Notes: generated from the letters alone by a model not told the origin. DNA of 64,000 nt from JAZSNL01 sp045536365 (GCA_045536365.1 JAZSNL010000022.1:62001-126000), one strand, 5' to 3'. Shown: positions 8,838 to 17,875, counted from the stretch's first letter. Translations and numbers: made by a program.

Positions 8838-10049
8838 ATGACTTGCGAGATGAAATCATGTTTAAAATGTAAAAGACCATTATGTTCAACTAAGTGTCCT
8901 GCTGGTCTTGATATACCTTATATCTTAACTGCTTATGAAAAAGATGATTATGAAGAAGCGGTTAATGAAATATTAAAAAAACATTGTATTCCTTTTATCA
9001 CAGGGCCATTATGTGATCAAGAAAAACAATGTGGTTTAGGGTGTATAAAGCATCTTACTTTTATGAAAGATTTAGAAACTGAACTAGGAAATTATTTTTT
9101 AAACAATGAAATGTTTTTTAAAGTAAATAATAATTCTAATTTAAATATTTGTATAATTGGATCAGGAGTTGCTGGATTATCAGCTGCTTACGAGTTATTA
9201 AAGAATGGATGTCATGTTACTATTTATGAAAAAGATGATAAATTAGGTGGTATCATTAATAATCATTTACCTGGATTTAGATTTGATCATCAAAAGATTG
9301 ATACATTTATTGATAATTTGATTAATATGGGGTTAAATGTTAAATTAGGATATGAATTAGGAAAAAATCTTTTTATTGATGATTTAAAAGATTATAATAA
9401 AATTGTTATCGCGTTAGGGACAACAAAATATGTTTCCACTTTGCCTAAATGTGATAATGTAATTTCTGCCTTTGATATTTTACGTAGCTTTGTAAGAGGA
9501 GATGAGTTAAGTAAATACCTTAATAAAAAAGTCATCGTTTTAGGCGGGGGCAATGTTGCTTATGATGTAAGTAGATCATTAAAAAGAATCGGAGCAGATG
9601 TTTCTATCGTTTATAGAAGAGATATTGCGAATTCTCCTGCGTCAAAAAAAGAAGTCGAAGTTTCTATAGAAGAAGGTATTTTTATTAATGAGTTAAAAGC
9701 ACCTGTTGAATTGGTTTATGAAAATAAAAAATTTATTGGTGTTAAATTTGAAAAAATGGAATTAGTTGATACTGGCGAAAAAAGAAAAAGTATCAAGGGC
9801 ACTAATGAATTTGAAACAATTGAATGTGATTATGTTGTAGAAGCATTAGGTTCTAAATCTAATTATGATTATTTAAAAACCATCTTACCAGATATTTTTA
9901 ATGAATTTGGATATGTAAAAGATGATTATTTAGAATATTGTGATGATATTTTATTATGCGGTGATTATTTTACTGGTGCTTCAACATTTGTTTCTGCAAG
10001 TTCAAGTGGTATAAAAATAGCTAATTTAATTTTAAATGAGAAGGAGTAA
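8838..10049 (+). CDS. FAD/NAD(P)-dependent oxidoreductase, glutamate-synthase small-subunit/PreT type
   Basis: A 403-residue flavoprotein with an N-terminal Fe-S cluster domain (Cys motifs CLKCKRPLCSTKCPAG and CDQEKQCGLGC), an FAD Rossmann motif IIGSGVAGLSAAYEL, an NAD(P)H motif VLGGGNVAYDVSRSLKRIG, and a terminal LLCGDYFTGAST...SSGIKIAN flavin-closing block. This is the GltD/PreT electron-input module, passing electrons from NAD(P)H to a partner enzyme. No gltB or preA partner is adjacent, so the acceptor is unknown. ATG 8838 is fixed by AGGAGG 6 nt upstream. Cotranscription with nadD (3-nt gap) links it to NAD metabolism by position only. Confidence 0.88.
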   Translation: MTCEMKSCLKCKRPLCSTKCPAGLDIPYILTAYEKDDYEEAVNEILKKHCIPFITGPLCDQEKQCGLGCIKHLTFMKDLETELGNYFLNNEMFFKVNNNSNLNICIIGSGVAGLSAAYELLKNGCHVTIYEKDDKLGGIINNHLPGFRFDHQKIDTFIDNLINMGLNVKLGYELGKNLFIDDLKDYNKIVIALGTTKYVSTLPKCDNVISAFDILRSFVRGDELSKYLNKKVIVLGGGNVAYDVSRSLKRIGADVSIVYRRDIANSPASKKEVEVSIEEGIFINELKAPVELVYENKKFIGVKFEKMELVDTGEKRKSIKGTNEFETIECDYVVEALGSKSNYDYLKTILPDIFNEFGYVKDDYLEYCDDILLCGDYFTGASTFVSASSSGIKIANLILNEKE

Positions 10050-10052
10050 AAT

Positions 10053-10604
10053 ATGAATATAGTATTTGGTGGTTCATTTAATCCTCCGACAATAGCTCAT
10101 TATGCGATAATTAAAACTATTTGTTCTTTAGATTATGAAGAAGTTATAATTGTTCCTAACGGAAATAAATATAAACTAAAGGATATGGTTAGTTTTGAAC
10201 ATCGTTATCAAATGTTAAAATTAATGACTAAGGATTTAAATAAAGTTAGTATATCAAGATTAGAGGAAAGCAATTCGTTTAAAGGAACAATTGAGACTTT
10301 GAGAAATCTTAATCATCCTGTTTTTGTTATGGGTGATGATAGTTTATTAACTATTAAAGAATGGATTAATTATGAAGTTTTAATTAAGGAAAATAAGTTT
10401 TTAGTTTTTACAAGAAATAGAAAAGTTGATGATTTAATTAATTATGTAAAGGAAGATGAAATTCTAAATAAATATTTTGATCATTTTGACTTTCTTGAAC
10501 TTAGTTTTCCTGATGTTTCATCATCAATGTTTAGAAAAACAAAGGATAAAAATATTGTAACTAAAGAAGTATATGATTATATAATTAAAAATAATTTATA
10601 TTAA
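10053..10604 (+). CDS. nadD: Nicotinate-nucleotide adenylyltransferase NadD
   Basis: Condenses nicotinate mononucleotide with ATP to give deamido-NAD. The nucleotidyltransferase signature GGSFNPPTIAH opens the protein, VMGDDSLLTIKEW and VFTRN form the middle, and SFPDVSSSMFRK matches the SSxxR substrate loop. Its 183 residues are slightly short but complete. AAGGAG precedes ATG 10053, 3 nt after the upstream gene. The usual neighbours yqeK and rsfS are missing. A new promoter starts 4 nt after the stop. Confidence 0.92.
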   Translation: MNIVFGGSFNPPTIAHYAIIKTICSLDYEEVIIVPNGNKYKLKDMVSFEHRYQMLKLMTKDLNKVSISRLEESNSFKGTIETLRNLNHPVFVMGDDSLLTIKEWINYEVLIKENKFLVFTRNRKVDDLINYVKEDEILNKYFDHFDFLELSFPDVSSSMFRKTKDKNIVTKEVYDYIIKNNLY

Positions 10605-10607
10605 TAT

Positions 10608-10636
10608 TTGATAATTTTAATCATCTTTGTTATAAT
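10608..10636 (+). promoter_or_regulatory. SigA-type promoter of the valS T-box leader
   Basis: TTGATA (10608-10613), 17 bp, TATAAT (10631-10636). Transcription should begin near 10643 and give a leader of about 270 nt. Confidence 0.85.
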
Positions 10637-10642
10637 AATTAA

Positions 10643-10887
10643 CGTAATATTAAATTCGATGAACAAGAGGAGTATAATAATTAAGTATTTAAGAGAAGAA
10701 CTGGTTGGTGAGAAGTTCGATAATAATTATTAGAAGGTAGCTTGGGAGAAGTTTTTTTGAAATAATAGTAGAAAAAATCGTTGCTCGCGTTAAGAGTTAA
10801 AGTGAATATTAAAATTTTTTGTTTTAATATTAATTAAGGTGGTACCGCGGATTCGTTCGTCCTTTTATGGAAGAACGAATTTTTTAT
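10643..10887 (+). ncRNA. T-box riboswitch sensing tRNA-Val
   Basis: The leader carries the invariant T-box sequence AAGGTGGTACCGCG (10836-10849), whose UGGU bulge can pair with the ACCA end of uncharged tRNA. Stem I has the distal hairpin GAACT/AGTTC around 10698-10727, the AGTA-type bulge near 10671, and an opposing specifier loop in which GTA at 10737-10739 is a valine codon followed by a purine. The terminator has arms 10851-10858 and 10873-10880 (ATTCGTTC/GAACGAAT) and six or more T. Uncharged tRNA-Val should stabilise the antiterminator and allow valS-folC transcription. Confidence 0.95.
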
Positions 10888-10911
10888 TTATAAAGAAAGG
10901 CAGTGAAAATA

Positions 10912-13548
10912 ATGAAAAATGAAACAATGGCACCAAAATATGATCATAAACAAGTAGAACAAGGTAAGTATGATTATTGGTTAAAAGAAGGCTTCTTTGA
11001 AAGTGGCGACAATTCTAAAATACCTTATACAATTGTTATTCCACCACCAAATGTAACAGGAAAATTACATTTAGGACACGCTTGGGATACAACTTTACAA
11101 GATATTTTAATTAGAAGAAAAAGAATGCAAGGTTATGATGCATTATGGCTACCAGGTATGGACCATGCTGGTATTGCGACACAAGCAAAGATTGACGCAA
11201 AATTAAAAAGCCAAGGTATTAGCAGATATGATTTAGGCAGAGAAAAATTCTTAGAAGTAGCTTGGGAATGGAAAAGAGAATATTCTGAATATATTCGTTC
11301 TCAATGGGGTGCTTTAGGCTTATCAGTTGATTATACAAAAGAAAGATTCACTTTAGATGAAGGCTTAAGTAATGCAGTAAAAGAAGTATTCTGTAAATTA
11401 TATGAAGAAGGATTATTATATCGTGGTGAAAAAATCATTAACTGGGACGTTCAAGCAAAAACTGCATTATCAAATGTTGAAGTAGAATATAAAGATATCG
11501 AAGGTGCTTTCTATCATTTCATTTATCCTTTCGTAGATGAAGAAGGCGGATTAGAAATAGCTACTACAAGACCTGAAACTATGTTTGGTGACTCAGCTAT
11601 TATGGTTCATCCTGATGATGAAAGATACCAACAATTTATTGGTAAGAAGGTTTATATTCCTGGAACTAATCGTCAAATAACTGTTATTAGTGATGAATAT
11701 GTAGAAATTGGTTTTGGTACAGGTGTTGTTAAAGTAACTCCTGCTCATGATCCAAATGACTTTGAAGTAGGTAATCGTCATAATTTAGAAAGAATTATTT
11801 GTATGAATGAAGATGGTACTATGAATGAATACGCTGGTATTTATCAAGGCATGGATCGTTTTGAATGTCGTAAACAATTAGTTAAAGATTTAACTGAAAA
11901 AGGATTATGTCCAAAAATTGAAAAAATGATTCACTCTGTAGGACATTCTGAAAGAACAGGTGTAGTTGTTGAACCTCGTCTTTCTAAACAATGGTTTGTT
12001 AAAATGGATAGTCTTGCAAAAGATGTTGTTGAAATGCAAAAAGGTAAAGATGCAATTAAATTTATTCCAAGTAGATTTAATAAGCGCTTAATTAGTTGGT
12101 TTGATGTTGATGATGTTCAAGACTGGTGCATTTCTCGTCAATTATGGTGGGGACATCGTATTCCTGCATGGTATAAAGATGAAGAAATTTATGTTGGAAG
12201 AACAGCTCCTGAAGGTGAAGGCTGGACTCAAGATGAAGATGTATTGGATACTTGGTTCTCAAGTGCATTATGGCCTTTCGCAACTCTAGGTTGGCCTGAA
12301 CAAACTGCTGATTTAGAACGTTATTATCCTACTGATTGCTTAGTAACTGGTTATGATATCATTACTTTCTGGGTTGCTAGAATGGCAGTTCAAGGTAAAC
12401 ATTTTATGGGTCAAAGACCTTTTAAAGAATGTTTTATTCATGGATTAATTCGCGATGAACAAGGTCGTAAGATGTCTAAATCATTAGGTAATGGTGTTGA
12501 TCCATTTGATTTAATTGATCAATATGGTTGTGACGCAATGCGTTATTTCTTAACTACAAATGCTACTCCAGGACAAGATTTAAGATATTCTGATGAAAAG
12601 ATGGCATCTTCATGGAACTATATTAATAAAATTTGGAATGTTTCTCGTTTTATTCAATTAAGTTTAACTAATGAAAACTATCAAGATGAACCTATTAATA
12701 ATAAAAAATGTAATACTATTGATAAATGGATTTTAAATAGAATGAATCAAGTTATTACAAAAGTTAATAAAAACTACGATAAATACGAATTAGGTGAAGT
12801 TGCAAGAGTAATTTATAACTTTACATGGGATGATTTTGCTTCATGGTATTTAGAAATGACAAAAGTTGTTTTCTCAAATGGAACTAAGGAAGAAAAAATT
12901 AATACTTGTGCAGTATTAAAAGAAGTACTATCAAATATTTTAAAATTATTACATCCTTTTATGCCTTTTGTAACTGAAGAAATATATCAACATTTCTATC
13001 CAAGTTCAATTATGATTAGTGATTGGCCTAAAGCAAATCGTAAATATAATTTTAAAGATGTTGAAACAAATGTAATTACATTATTTAATATTATAACTGC
13101 TGTAAGAAATATTAGAAATGAAAAGAATGTTCCTATGAGTAAGAAGATAGAAGTTCGTTTAGAAGTTGCAAATGAAGAAACTTTAGCCTTCCTACAAGCA
13201 CATGAAAATTATTTAAGTAGATTCATTAACTTTGAATCTCTAAAATTGAGTTTATATACTGATAATTCAAATGAAGATTCAACAGTAACATTATTAGAAA
13301 ATGTTAAAGTTATTATTCCTTTAAATAACTTAATAAATATTGAAGAAGAACTTACAAGATTAACTCAATTAGAAAATAAATTAGTATCTGAAGTAGAACG
13401 TTCTACTAAAATGTTAAGTAACCCTAACTTTATTTCTAAGGCTCCAGAAGCTAAAGTAAAAGAAGAACAAAGTAAATTACAAAAATATCAAGATCAATTA
13501 GCTGAAGTAAGAAAACAAAAGGAACGTCTTTTAAATAATGCAAAATAA
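10912..13548 (+). CDS. valS: Valine--tRNA ligase
   Basis: A class I synthetase of 878 residues. HLGH of PNVTGKLHLGHAW is at 53-56, a CP1 editing domain follows with the TTRPETMFGDSAIMVHPDD block, and KMSKS is at 520-524. The anticodon-binding domain lies between about 600 and 790, and a C-terminal coiled coil rich in Glu/Lys/Gln from about 810 contacts tRNA. ATG 10912 is chosen over GTG 10903 because the GAAAGG site leaves only 2 nt before the GTG, although 11 nt to the ATG is long. It is regulated by the upstream T-box and overlaps folC by 11 nt. Confidence 0.97.
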   Translation: MKNETMAPKYDHKQVEQGKYDYWLKEGFFESGDNSKIPYTIVIPPPNVTGKLHLGHAWDTTLQDILIRRKRMQGYDALWLPGMDHAGIATQAKIDAKLKSQGISRYDLGREKFLEVAWEWKREYSEYIRSQWGALGLSVDYTKERFTLDEGLSNAVKEVFCKLYEEGLLYRGEKIINWDVQAKTALSNVEVEYKDIEGAFYHFIYPFVDEEGGLEIATTRPETMFGDSAIMVHPDDERYQQFIGKKVYIPGTNRQITVISDEYVEIGFGTGVVKVTPAHDPNDFEVGNRHNLERIICMNEDGTMNEYAGIYQGMDRFECRKQLVKDLTEKGLCPKIEKMIHSVGHSERTGVVVEPRLSKQWFVKMDSLAKDVVEMQKGKDAIKFIPSRFNKRLISWFDVDDVQDWCISRQLWWGHRIPAWYKDEEIYVGRTAPEGEGWTQDEDVLDTWFSSALWPFATLGWPEQTADLERYYPTDCLVTGYDIITFWVARMAVQGKHFMGQRPFKECFIHGLIRDEQGRKMSKSLGNGVDPFDLIDQYGCDAMRYFLTTNATPGQDLRYSDEKMASSWNYINKIWNVSRFIQLSLTNENYQDEPINNKKCNTIDKWILNRMNQVITKVNKNYDKYELGEVARVIYNFTWDDFASWYLEMTKVVFSNGTKEEKINTCAVLKEVLSNILKLLHPFMPFVTEEIYQHFYPSSIMISDWPKANRKYNFKDVETNVITLFNIITAVRNIRNEKNVPMSKKIEVRLEVANEETLAFLQAHENYLSRFINFESLKLSLYTDNSNEDSTVTLLENVKVIIPLNNLINIEEELTRLTQLENKLVSEVERSTKMLSNPNFISKAPEAKVKEEQSKLQKYQDQLAEVRKQKERLLNNAK

Positions 13549-14818
13549 ATTTAATTCTGTAAAAGAATTTATCTCATGGGTTGAACACCAAAAAAGATTT
13601 TCTCCTAAAGTTAGTCTTGATAAAATGAGATATTATTGTAATTTATTTGATAATCCCCAATCTAAATTTGCTTCTATTCATATAACAGGTACAAATGGGA
13701 AAGGTAGTGTAGTTTCGTATTTGAGAACTATTTATATGGAAAAAGGATTAAATGTAGGAACATTTACATCTCCATACATAACAATTTTTAATGAAAGAAT
13801 CTCTTATAATAATAATCCCATATCAGATGAAGATTTATTAAGAATAGGTAATTTAATTATTGATAAATATGAAATAATTGAAAATGATGGATATGAATTA
13901 CCTACTTTCTTTGAATTTATCACATTGATTTGTTTTATCTATTTTGCGGAGATAAAGGAATTAGATCTTGCGGTAATAGAAGTAGGAATGGGTGGTAGAT
14001 TAGATGCTACTAATGTAATTAATCCTTTAGTATCTATTATTACTAACGTTACTTTAGAACATGAAAATATTCTAGGTTCAACTAAAGAAGAGATTCTAAT
14101 TCAAAAATTAGGTATTGTTAAGAAGAATATACCTTTAGTAACTAGTATTAAGGAAGATGAATTATTAAAAGTGATAAATAATTATTTAGATGATTCTAAT
14201 AAATTATATTTAACAGATAATTGTGAAATTATATCTTCTGACATAAGAGGCAATGTTTTTAAATTAAATAATATAAAATTTAAAACTAAATTACTTGGAT
14301 TACATCAAATTACTAATGCTTTAACTGCAATTAAAACAGTTGAAGTAATTAATAAATTATCAATTGATAATTTCCATATAAATAATCAAACTTTAAAAAA
14401 TGGTATTTGTAAAACCTTATGGCCTGGCAGATTAGAAAAAGTTTCAAACAAACCTATTATTTTAATTGATGGCGGTCATAATATCGATGGTATTAGTAAA
14501 ACTTGTGAATTTATTAAAAACATTAAATCTTCTTATAAAACTGCCTATGTTTCAATATCAGCTGATAAAAATTTATCTGAAATGATTAATATAATTGATA
14601 ATACATTTGACGAAGTTATATTTACAAAATATACTTATGCAAGAAGTGCTGATCCTAATGATTTATATAAGTTATCTCAAAATAAAAATAAAAGAGTTTT
14701 AAACTTAGATGATGCGGTAGAAGATGCTTTCAAAAACAAATCAAAATTAAATATATTTATAGGAAGTTTATACTTAGTAAGTGAAGTAAGACCTAAAATA
14801 TTAAAAAGACGAAAATAG
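13538..14818 (+). CDS. folC: Folylpolyglutamate/dihydrofolate synthase FolC
   Basis: Adds glutamate to (dihydro)folates, retaining folate cofactors in the cell. Signatures are the ATP loop HITGTNGKGSVVSYL, EVGMGGRLDATNVI, TLEHENILGSTKEEI and LIDGGHNIDGI. The protein is 426 residues, normal for the family. It overlaps valS by 11 nt and shares the T-box-controlled transcript, an arrangement also found in Bacillus. Confidence 0.95.
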   Translation: MQNKFNSVKEFISWVEHQKRFSPKVSLDKMRYYCNLFDNPQSKFASIHITGTNGKGSVVSYLRTIYMEKGLNVGTFTSPYITIFNERISYNNNPISDEDLLRIGNLIIDKYEIIENDGYELPTFFEFITLICFIYFAEIKELDLAVIEVGMGGRLDATNVINPLVSIITNVTLEHENILGSTKEEILIQKLGIVKKNIPLVTSIKEDELLKVINNYLDDSNKLYLTDNCEIISSDIRGNVFKLNNIKFKTKLLGLHQITNALTAIKTVEVINKLSIDNFHINNQTLKNGICKTLWPGRLEKVSNKPIILIDGGHNIDGISKTCEFIKNIKSSYKTAYVSISADKNLSEMINIIDNTFDEVIFTKYTYARSADPNDLYKLSQNKNKRVLNLDDAVEDAFKNKSKLNIFIGSLYLVSEVRPKILKRRK

Positions 14819-14834
14819 AATTTCGTCTTTTTTT
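14803..14834 (+). terminator. Terminator of the valS-folC operon
   Basis: AAAAAGACGAAA and TTTCGTCTTTTT pair around the TAG stop codon region, followed by further T. The stem uses the last folC codons. Confidence 0.85.
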
Positions 14835-14859
14835 TCGTATTATTTTATGAGGTGAAATA

Positions 14860-15537
14860 ATGTTATTAAAAGAAATACCAGATTATGAAAAACCTAGGGA
14901 AAAAGCTTTAATGTTAGGAGTTGAAAGATTATCTAATGCAGAACTATTATCAATTCTTATCAGAACAGGTATTAAAAATCAAAATGTAATTGAGACATCA
15001 CAAAAACTATTATATAAAATAGATAAACTGCAAGATTTTTCTCATATTACCTTAAATGAATTAATGAGTATCAAAGGAATAGGAAAAGATAAAGCAATTA
15101 CTGTTCTTGCGGCGATAGAATTCGGAAAAAGAATTATTCAAAAAAATATTGTGGACATTTCTTTTAGTAAACCAGAAATTGTCTTTGAATATTTTAAAAA
15201 TCTAACTAATAATTTAACCCAAGAACATCTTTATATTATTTATTTAACTGGTAAATTATCTTTAATTGAAATCAAATTAATAACACAAGGTACATTAAAT
15301 ACTACTTTGTTTGACTCATCAACTATTTTAAAATGGGCTGTTAAATTATCTTCTCCAGCTATTATTATTGTTCATAATCATCCTAGTGGAGATCCTACTC
15401 CTAGTATGGCGGATTATAAAATGACTGATATTATTGTAAAACAATGTAAATTATTAGACATAAAAGTAATTGATCATATAGTGATAGGAAATACATTTTT
15501 TAGTATGAAAAGGGATAGTAATTATATTAAGTTCTAA
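14860..15537 (+). CDS. radC: RadC family JAB1/MPN domain protein
   Basis: 225 residues: an N-terminal helix-hairpin-helix region (LMSIKGIGKDKAITVLAA) and a C-terminal JAMM metalloprotease-like domain with His172, His174 and Asp185 in HNHPSGDPTPSMAD. RadC was once tied to DNA repair, but its biochemical role remains unsettled. GAGGTGA lies 4 nt before ATG 14860. Position between folC and the spoIVF genes matches the Bacillus order, without the mreBCD-minCD genes that lie there in Bacillus. Confidence 0.93.
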   Translation: MLLKEIPDYEKPREKALMLGVERLSNAELLSILIRTGIKNQNVIETSQKLLYKIDKLQDFSHITLNELMSIKGIGKDKAITVLAAIEFGKRIIQKNIVDISFSKPEIVFEYFKNLTNNLTQEHLYIIYLTGKLSLIEIKLITQGTLNTTLFDSSTILKWAVKLSSPAIIIVHNHPSGDPTPSMADYKMTDIIVKQCKLLDIKVIDHIVIGNTFFSMKRDSNYIKF

Positions 15538-15574
15538 TTTATATTATTTTTTAATAATATTAAATGGTGAGTAT

Positions 15575-16141
15575 ATGTTTTATAAAAATAAAAATAAGAA
15601 TTTAAAAAAACAAAATAAAAAGAAGAAGTATTTAGATAAATTATTTATCCGTATTTTTTTAAGTTCACTTTTAATATTATTGTCTGTTTTATTATTTAGG
15701 AATAATAAAATTAAGGAAAATTTTAATAAGAATTTTAATTTTTATAATCTAACTTATTTAATCAATTCTACATTTGGAAATTTTATAGATATAAAAGATC
15801 AAACAGTTTATTCATCTAATATTTATGATGAAGTATATTATGATGGGAAAATAAATATAGTTTACAATAATAGTTTTAATGGAGTTAATTCTTTAACAAC
15901 AGGTGTAATAACAAAAATAGAAAGAAAAAATAATGGTTTATTTAATATTGTTGTTTTGGGTAGTGATAATTATGAGTATATTTATTTAGATCTTAAGGAT
16001 TTTAACTTGAATTTATATTCTTATGTCAATATTGAAACTATTTTAGGATCCGCAAATGAAGAAAATGGTAAATATAAATTTAGATTGATTATAAGAAAAG
16101 ATGGAATGAATTATAATTTTTACGAAAAATGTCAAGATTAA
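15575..16141 (+). CDS. spoIVFA: SpoIVFA-like regulator of the sporulation protease SpoIVFB
   Basis: 188 residues: a very basic Lys/Asn-rich N-terminus, one membrane helix (about 24-42), and a C-terminal degenerate M23/LytM-type domain (TGVITKIERKNNGLFNIVV, then ILGSANEENGKYKFRLIIR) without the zinc-binding His of active M23 enzymes. SpoIVFA tethers and inhibits the intramembrane protease SpoIVFB in the outer forespore membrane. Identification rests on this architecture plus the immediately following spoIVFB-like gene and Bacillus-like order; sequence identity is modest. GGTGA precedes ATG 15575. Confidence 0.75.
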   Translation: MFYKNKNKNLKKQNKKKKYLDKLFIRIFLSSLLILLSVLLFRNNKIKENFNKNFNFYNLTYLINSTFGNFIDIKDQTVYSSNIYDEVYYDGKINIVYNNSFNGVNSLTTGVITKIERKNNGLFNIVVLGSDNYEYIYLDLKDFNLNLYSYVNIETILGSANEENGKYKFRLIIRKDGMNYNFYEKCQD

Positions 16142-16166
16142 GTTTAATCTTAGTTTATTTTTATTA

Positions 16167-16739
16167 TTGTTTATTTCATTATATTCAGGTTTTATTAAAG
16201 AATATTTATCAATATTTGGTGTTTTATTATTTCATGAATTTGGTCATTTATTAATGATTAAATTATTTAAAGGCGAGATTAATAGTTTTGAAATTTCTCC
16301 AATTGGCTGTTTTATAGATTATAATAATTTAGGAATTAATAAGATTAAAAGAATAATTATTAATAGTAGCGGAATTATTTGTAATATTATTTTATGTTTT
16401 GTTATAAAAAATGATTATCTAATTAGATTTAATAATTACATGTTAATATTTAATTTGCTAAGTATTTATCCTTTAGATGGATATAGAATTGTAGAAGAGG
16501 TTTTAGATTGTTTTTATGAAAAAGAGTACTTAAATACTTTAATGTTTTGTATATCAATTGTAAGTTCTTTAACTTTTTTTGTATTAATCTTTTTTATAAA
16601 ATGTTATGGTTATTTAATAATTTTATTTTATTTAATGTATAGAAATATTGATAAATATAGATATGAAAAATTAAAACATAAAACGAATTTTTATAAAAAT
16701 TCAATTTTATTAAACCGTTCTGTGAGCGTTCGAAATTAA
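16167..16739 (+). CDS. spoIVFB: SpoIVFB-like M50 intramembrane zinc metalloprotease
   Basis: The catalytic HEFGH motif lies in the membrane helix LLFHEFGHLLMIKLF, and the second metal-site motif appears as NLLSIYPLDGYRIVEE. In Bacillus SpoIVFB cleaves pro-sigma-K in the mother cell. The first acceptable start is TTG 16167, without a clear ribosome site. The frame stays open upstream to 16110 and reads VKIKFNLSLFLLL before the TTG, which looks like the natural N-terminus and first membrane helix of this family, so the annotated start probably truncates the protein (ATT 16137 overlapping the spoIVFA stop is a candidate). The 3' end (SVSVRN) is encoded by a repeated hairpin element. Confidence 0.8.
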   Translation: MFISLYSGFIKEYLSIFGVLLFHEFGHLLMIKLFKGEINSFEISPIGCFIDYNNLGINKIKRIIINSSGIICNIILCFVIKNDYLIRFNNYMLIFNLLSIYPLDGYRIVEEVLDCFYEKEYLNTLMFCISIVSSLTFFVLIFFIKCYGYLIILFYLMYRNIDKYRYEKLKHKTNFYKNSILLNRSVSVRN

Positions 16740-16775
16740 TTTTTGTCATTAATTACCGATTCAAACTGCTAAAAA
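16723..16775. repeat. Repeated hairpin element, copy 1
   Basis: It starts with TGAGCGTTCGAAATTAA (16723-16739) and ends with GCTAAAAA (16768-16775); the inner AATTAAT/ATTAATT forms a stem. Copy 2 is at 23639-23690, with the first 17 bases identical. This copy supplies the last codons and the stop of spoIVFB. Confidence 0.7.
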
Positions 16776-16777
16776 GA

Positions 16778-16806
16778 TTGCAATAAAAGTAAAAATTGTG
16801 TATAAT
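16778..16806 (+). promoter_or_regulatory. SigA-type promoter (TTGCAA type) of the LRR protein gene
   Basis: TTGCAA (16778-16783), 17 bp, TATAAT (16801-16806). The leader is about 13 nt and contains GAGGT. Confidence 0.8.
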
Positions 16807-16825
16807 AATATTGAGGTAATTAAAA

Positions 16826-17815
16826 ATGAAAACTAAAAATTATTTATTTATTGTAGGAATTTTTCTTGTAACAATAATTACATTATCAATTATTATTGTA
16901 TTAAGACCTGATGAAAATACAGGTGATGAAGAAATCAGCGAAGAGTTAAGAGCAGTTCGACAAACATTTGTTTGTGAACTAAGCGAAGATAAAACTCATT
17001 ATATTATTTTTGGATTAAAGAATCCTGAACAAAGATATGATGAAATTGTTTTTCCTTCAAAAATTGATGATCTTCCTGTAAGTAAGATTATTGATAAAAA
17101 GAATCAAAACTTTATTGATTTTAAAAATGTTAAAAAAGTATTTATTCCTGATTCTATTACTTATATTGGTACGGATGAAAAAGATAGTAGTATTGCAAAT
17201 AGACCTTTTTTACAATCTACTAATTTAAATGAAATTGTAGTGGATGAAAATAATCCAGTTTATGCTTCTGAAAATGGAATTTTATATAACAAAGATAAAA
17301 GTATTCTTATTAGATATCCTATTTCTCGAGTAGAAGATGAAGGAACTCTATCATATAGTTTTAATGATAATGTTACAGAAATTTATAATTATGCTTTTGC
17401 AAATAATCTAGCTTTATTAAACATTAGTTTTAATGAAAATATTACTAAAATTGGTTCAGCTGCGTTTTATAAATGTCGCAATTTGAGAAATGTAAGTTTT
17501 GATGAAAATAGTAATATTTCTGTTATTATGGCTTATGCTTTTGAAGATTGCCAAAATATTATTAAAATTGATTTACCTAATGGTGTTACTAGTATTGGCT
17601 CATCTGCTTTTAGAGGTTGTATTAATTTGATCTCAATTTATATTCCAAGTAGTGTTACATCATTTGGAAGTCATATTTTTACTGGTGATTATAACCTAAA
17701 AACAGTATTTACTGATAGTGAAAATATTGAGGTTTTAAATAAAAATGAAATCCTAGATAAATTAAGTTTAAATAAAAATGCTGAGATAAAAGATATTAAT
17801 GAAAATGAAAAATAA
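16826..17815 (+). CDS. Membrane-anchored leucine-rich repeat (BspA/LRR_5-type) protein
   Basis: 329 residues. An uncleaved N-terminal membrane helix (about 6-27) is followed by an extracytoplasmic region. From about residue 185 there are repeats of the BspA type, such as VTEIYNYAFANNLALLNISF, ITKIGSAAFYKCRNLRNVSF and VTSIGSSAFRGCINLISIYI. These repeats are common in surface proteins of gut and oral Firmicutes, where they serve adhesion or binding; no catalytic domain is visible. The ligand is unknown. It has its own promoter and terminator and sits inside what is normally the spoIVFB-rplU junction. Confidence 0.85.
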   Translation: MKTKNYLFIVGIFLVTIITLSIIIVLRPDENTGDEEISEELRAVRQTFVCELSEDKTHYIIFGLKNPEQRYDEIVFPSKIDDLPVSKIIDKKNQNFIDFKNVKKVFIPDSITYIGTDEKDSSIANRPFLQSTNLNEIVVDENNPVYASENGILYNKDKSILIRYPISRVEDEGTLSYSFNDNVTEIYNYAFANNLALLNISFNENITKIGSAAFYKCRNLRNVSFDENSNISVIMAYAFEDCQNIIKIDLPNGVTSIGSSAFRGCINLISIYIPSSVTSFGSHIFTGDYNLKTVFTDSENIEVLNKNEILDKLSLNKNAEIKDINENEK

Positions 17816-17839
17816 GGTAAGTTTTTACCTTATTTTTTT
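17809..17839 (+). terminator. Terminator after the LRR protein gene
   Basis: AATAAGGTAA (17811-17820), loop GTTT, TTACCTTATT (17825-17834) and a T run. Confidence 0.85.
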
Positions 17840-17846
17840 ATTTTAT

Positions 17847-17875
17847 TTGCAAAGAAATAAAAAAAGTGATATAAT
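17847..17875 (+). promoter_or_regulatory. SigA-type promoter (TTGCAA type) of ppdK
   Basis: TTGCAA (17847-17852), 17 bp, TATAAT (17870-17875), giving a leader of roughly 45 nt. The bases around the -35 box (TTTTATTTGCAAA) are identical to those upstream of rplU. Confidence 0.85.

Noticed and set aside
16129..16255. ATG 16129 frame as the real start of the spoIVFB region, with a frameshift
   Set aside because: That frame encodes an unrelated Tyr-rich peptide and stops early; the hydrophobic N-terminus lies in the spoIVFB frame itself.
16167..16739. Phage or plasmid origin for the spo genes and neighbours
   Set aside because: No integrase, transposase or phage gene is present, and base and codon use look like the rest of the window.
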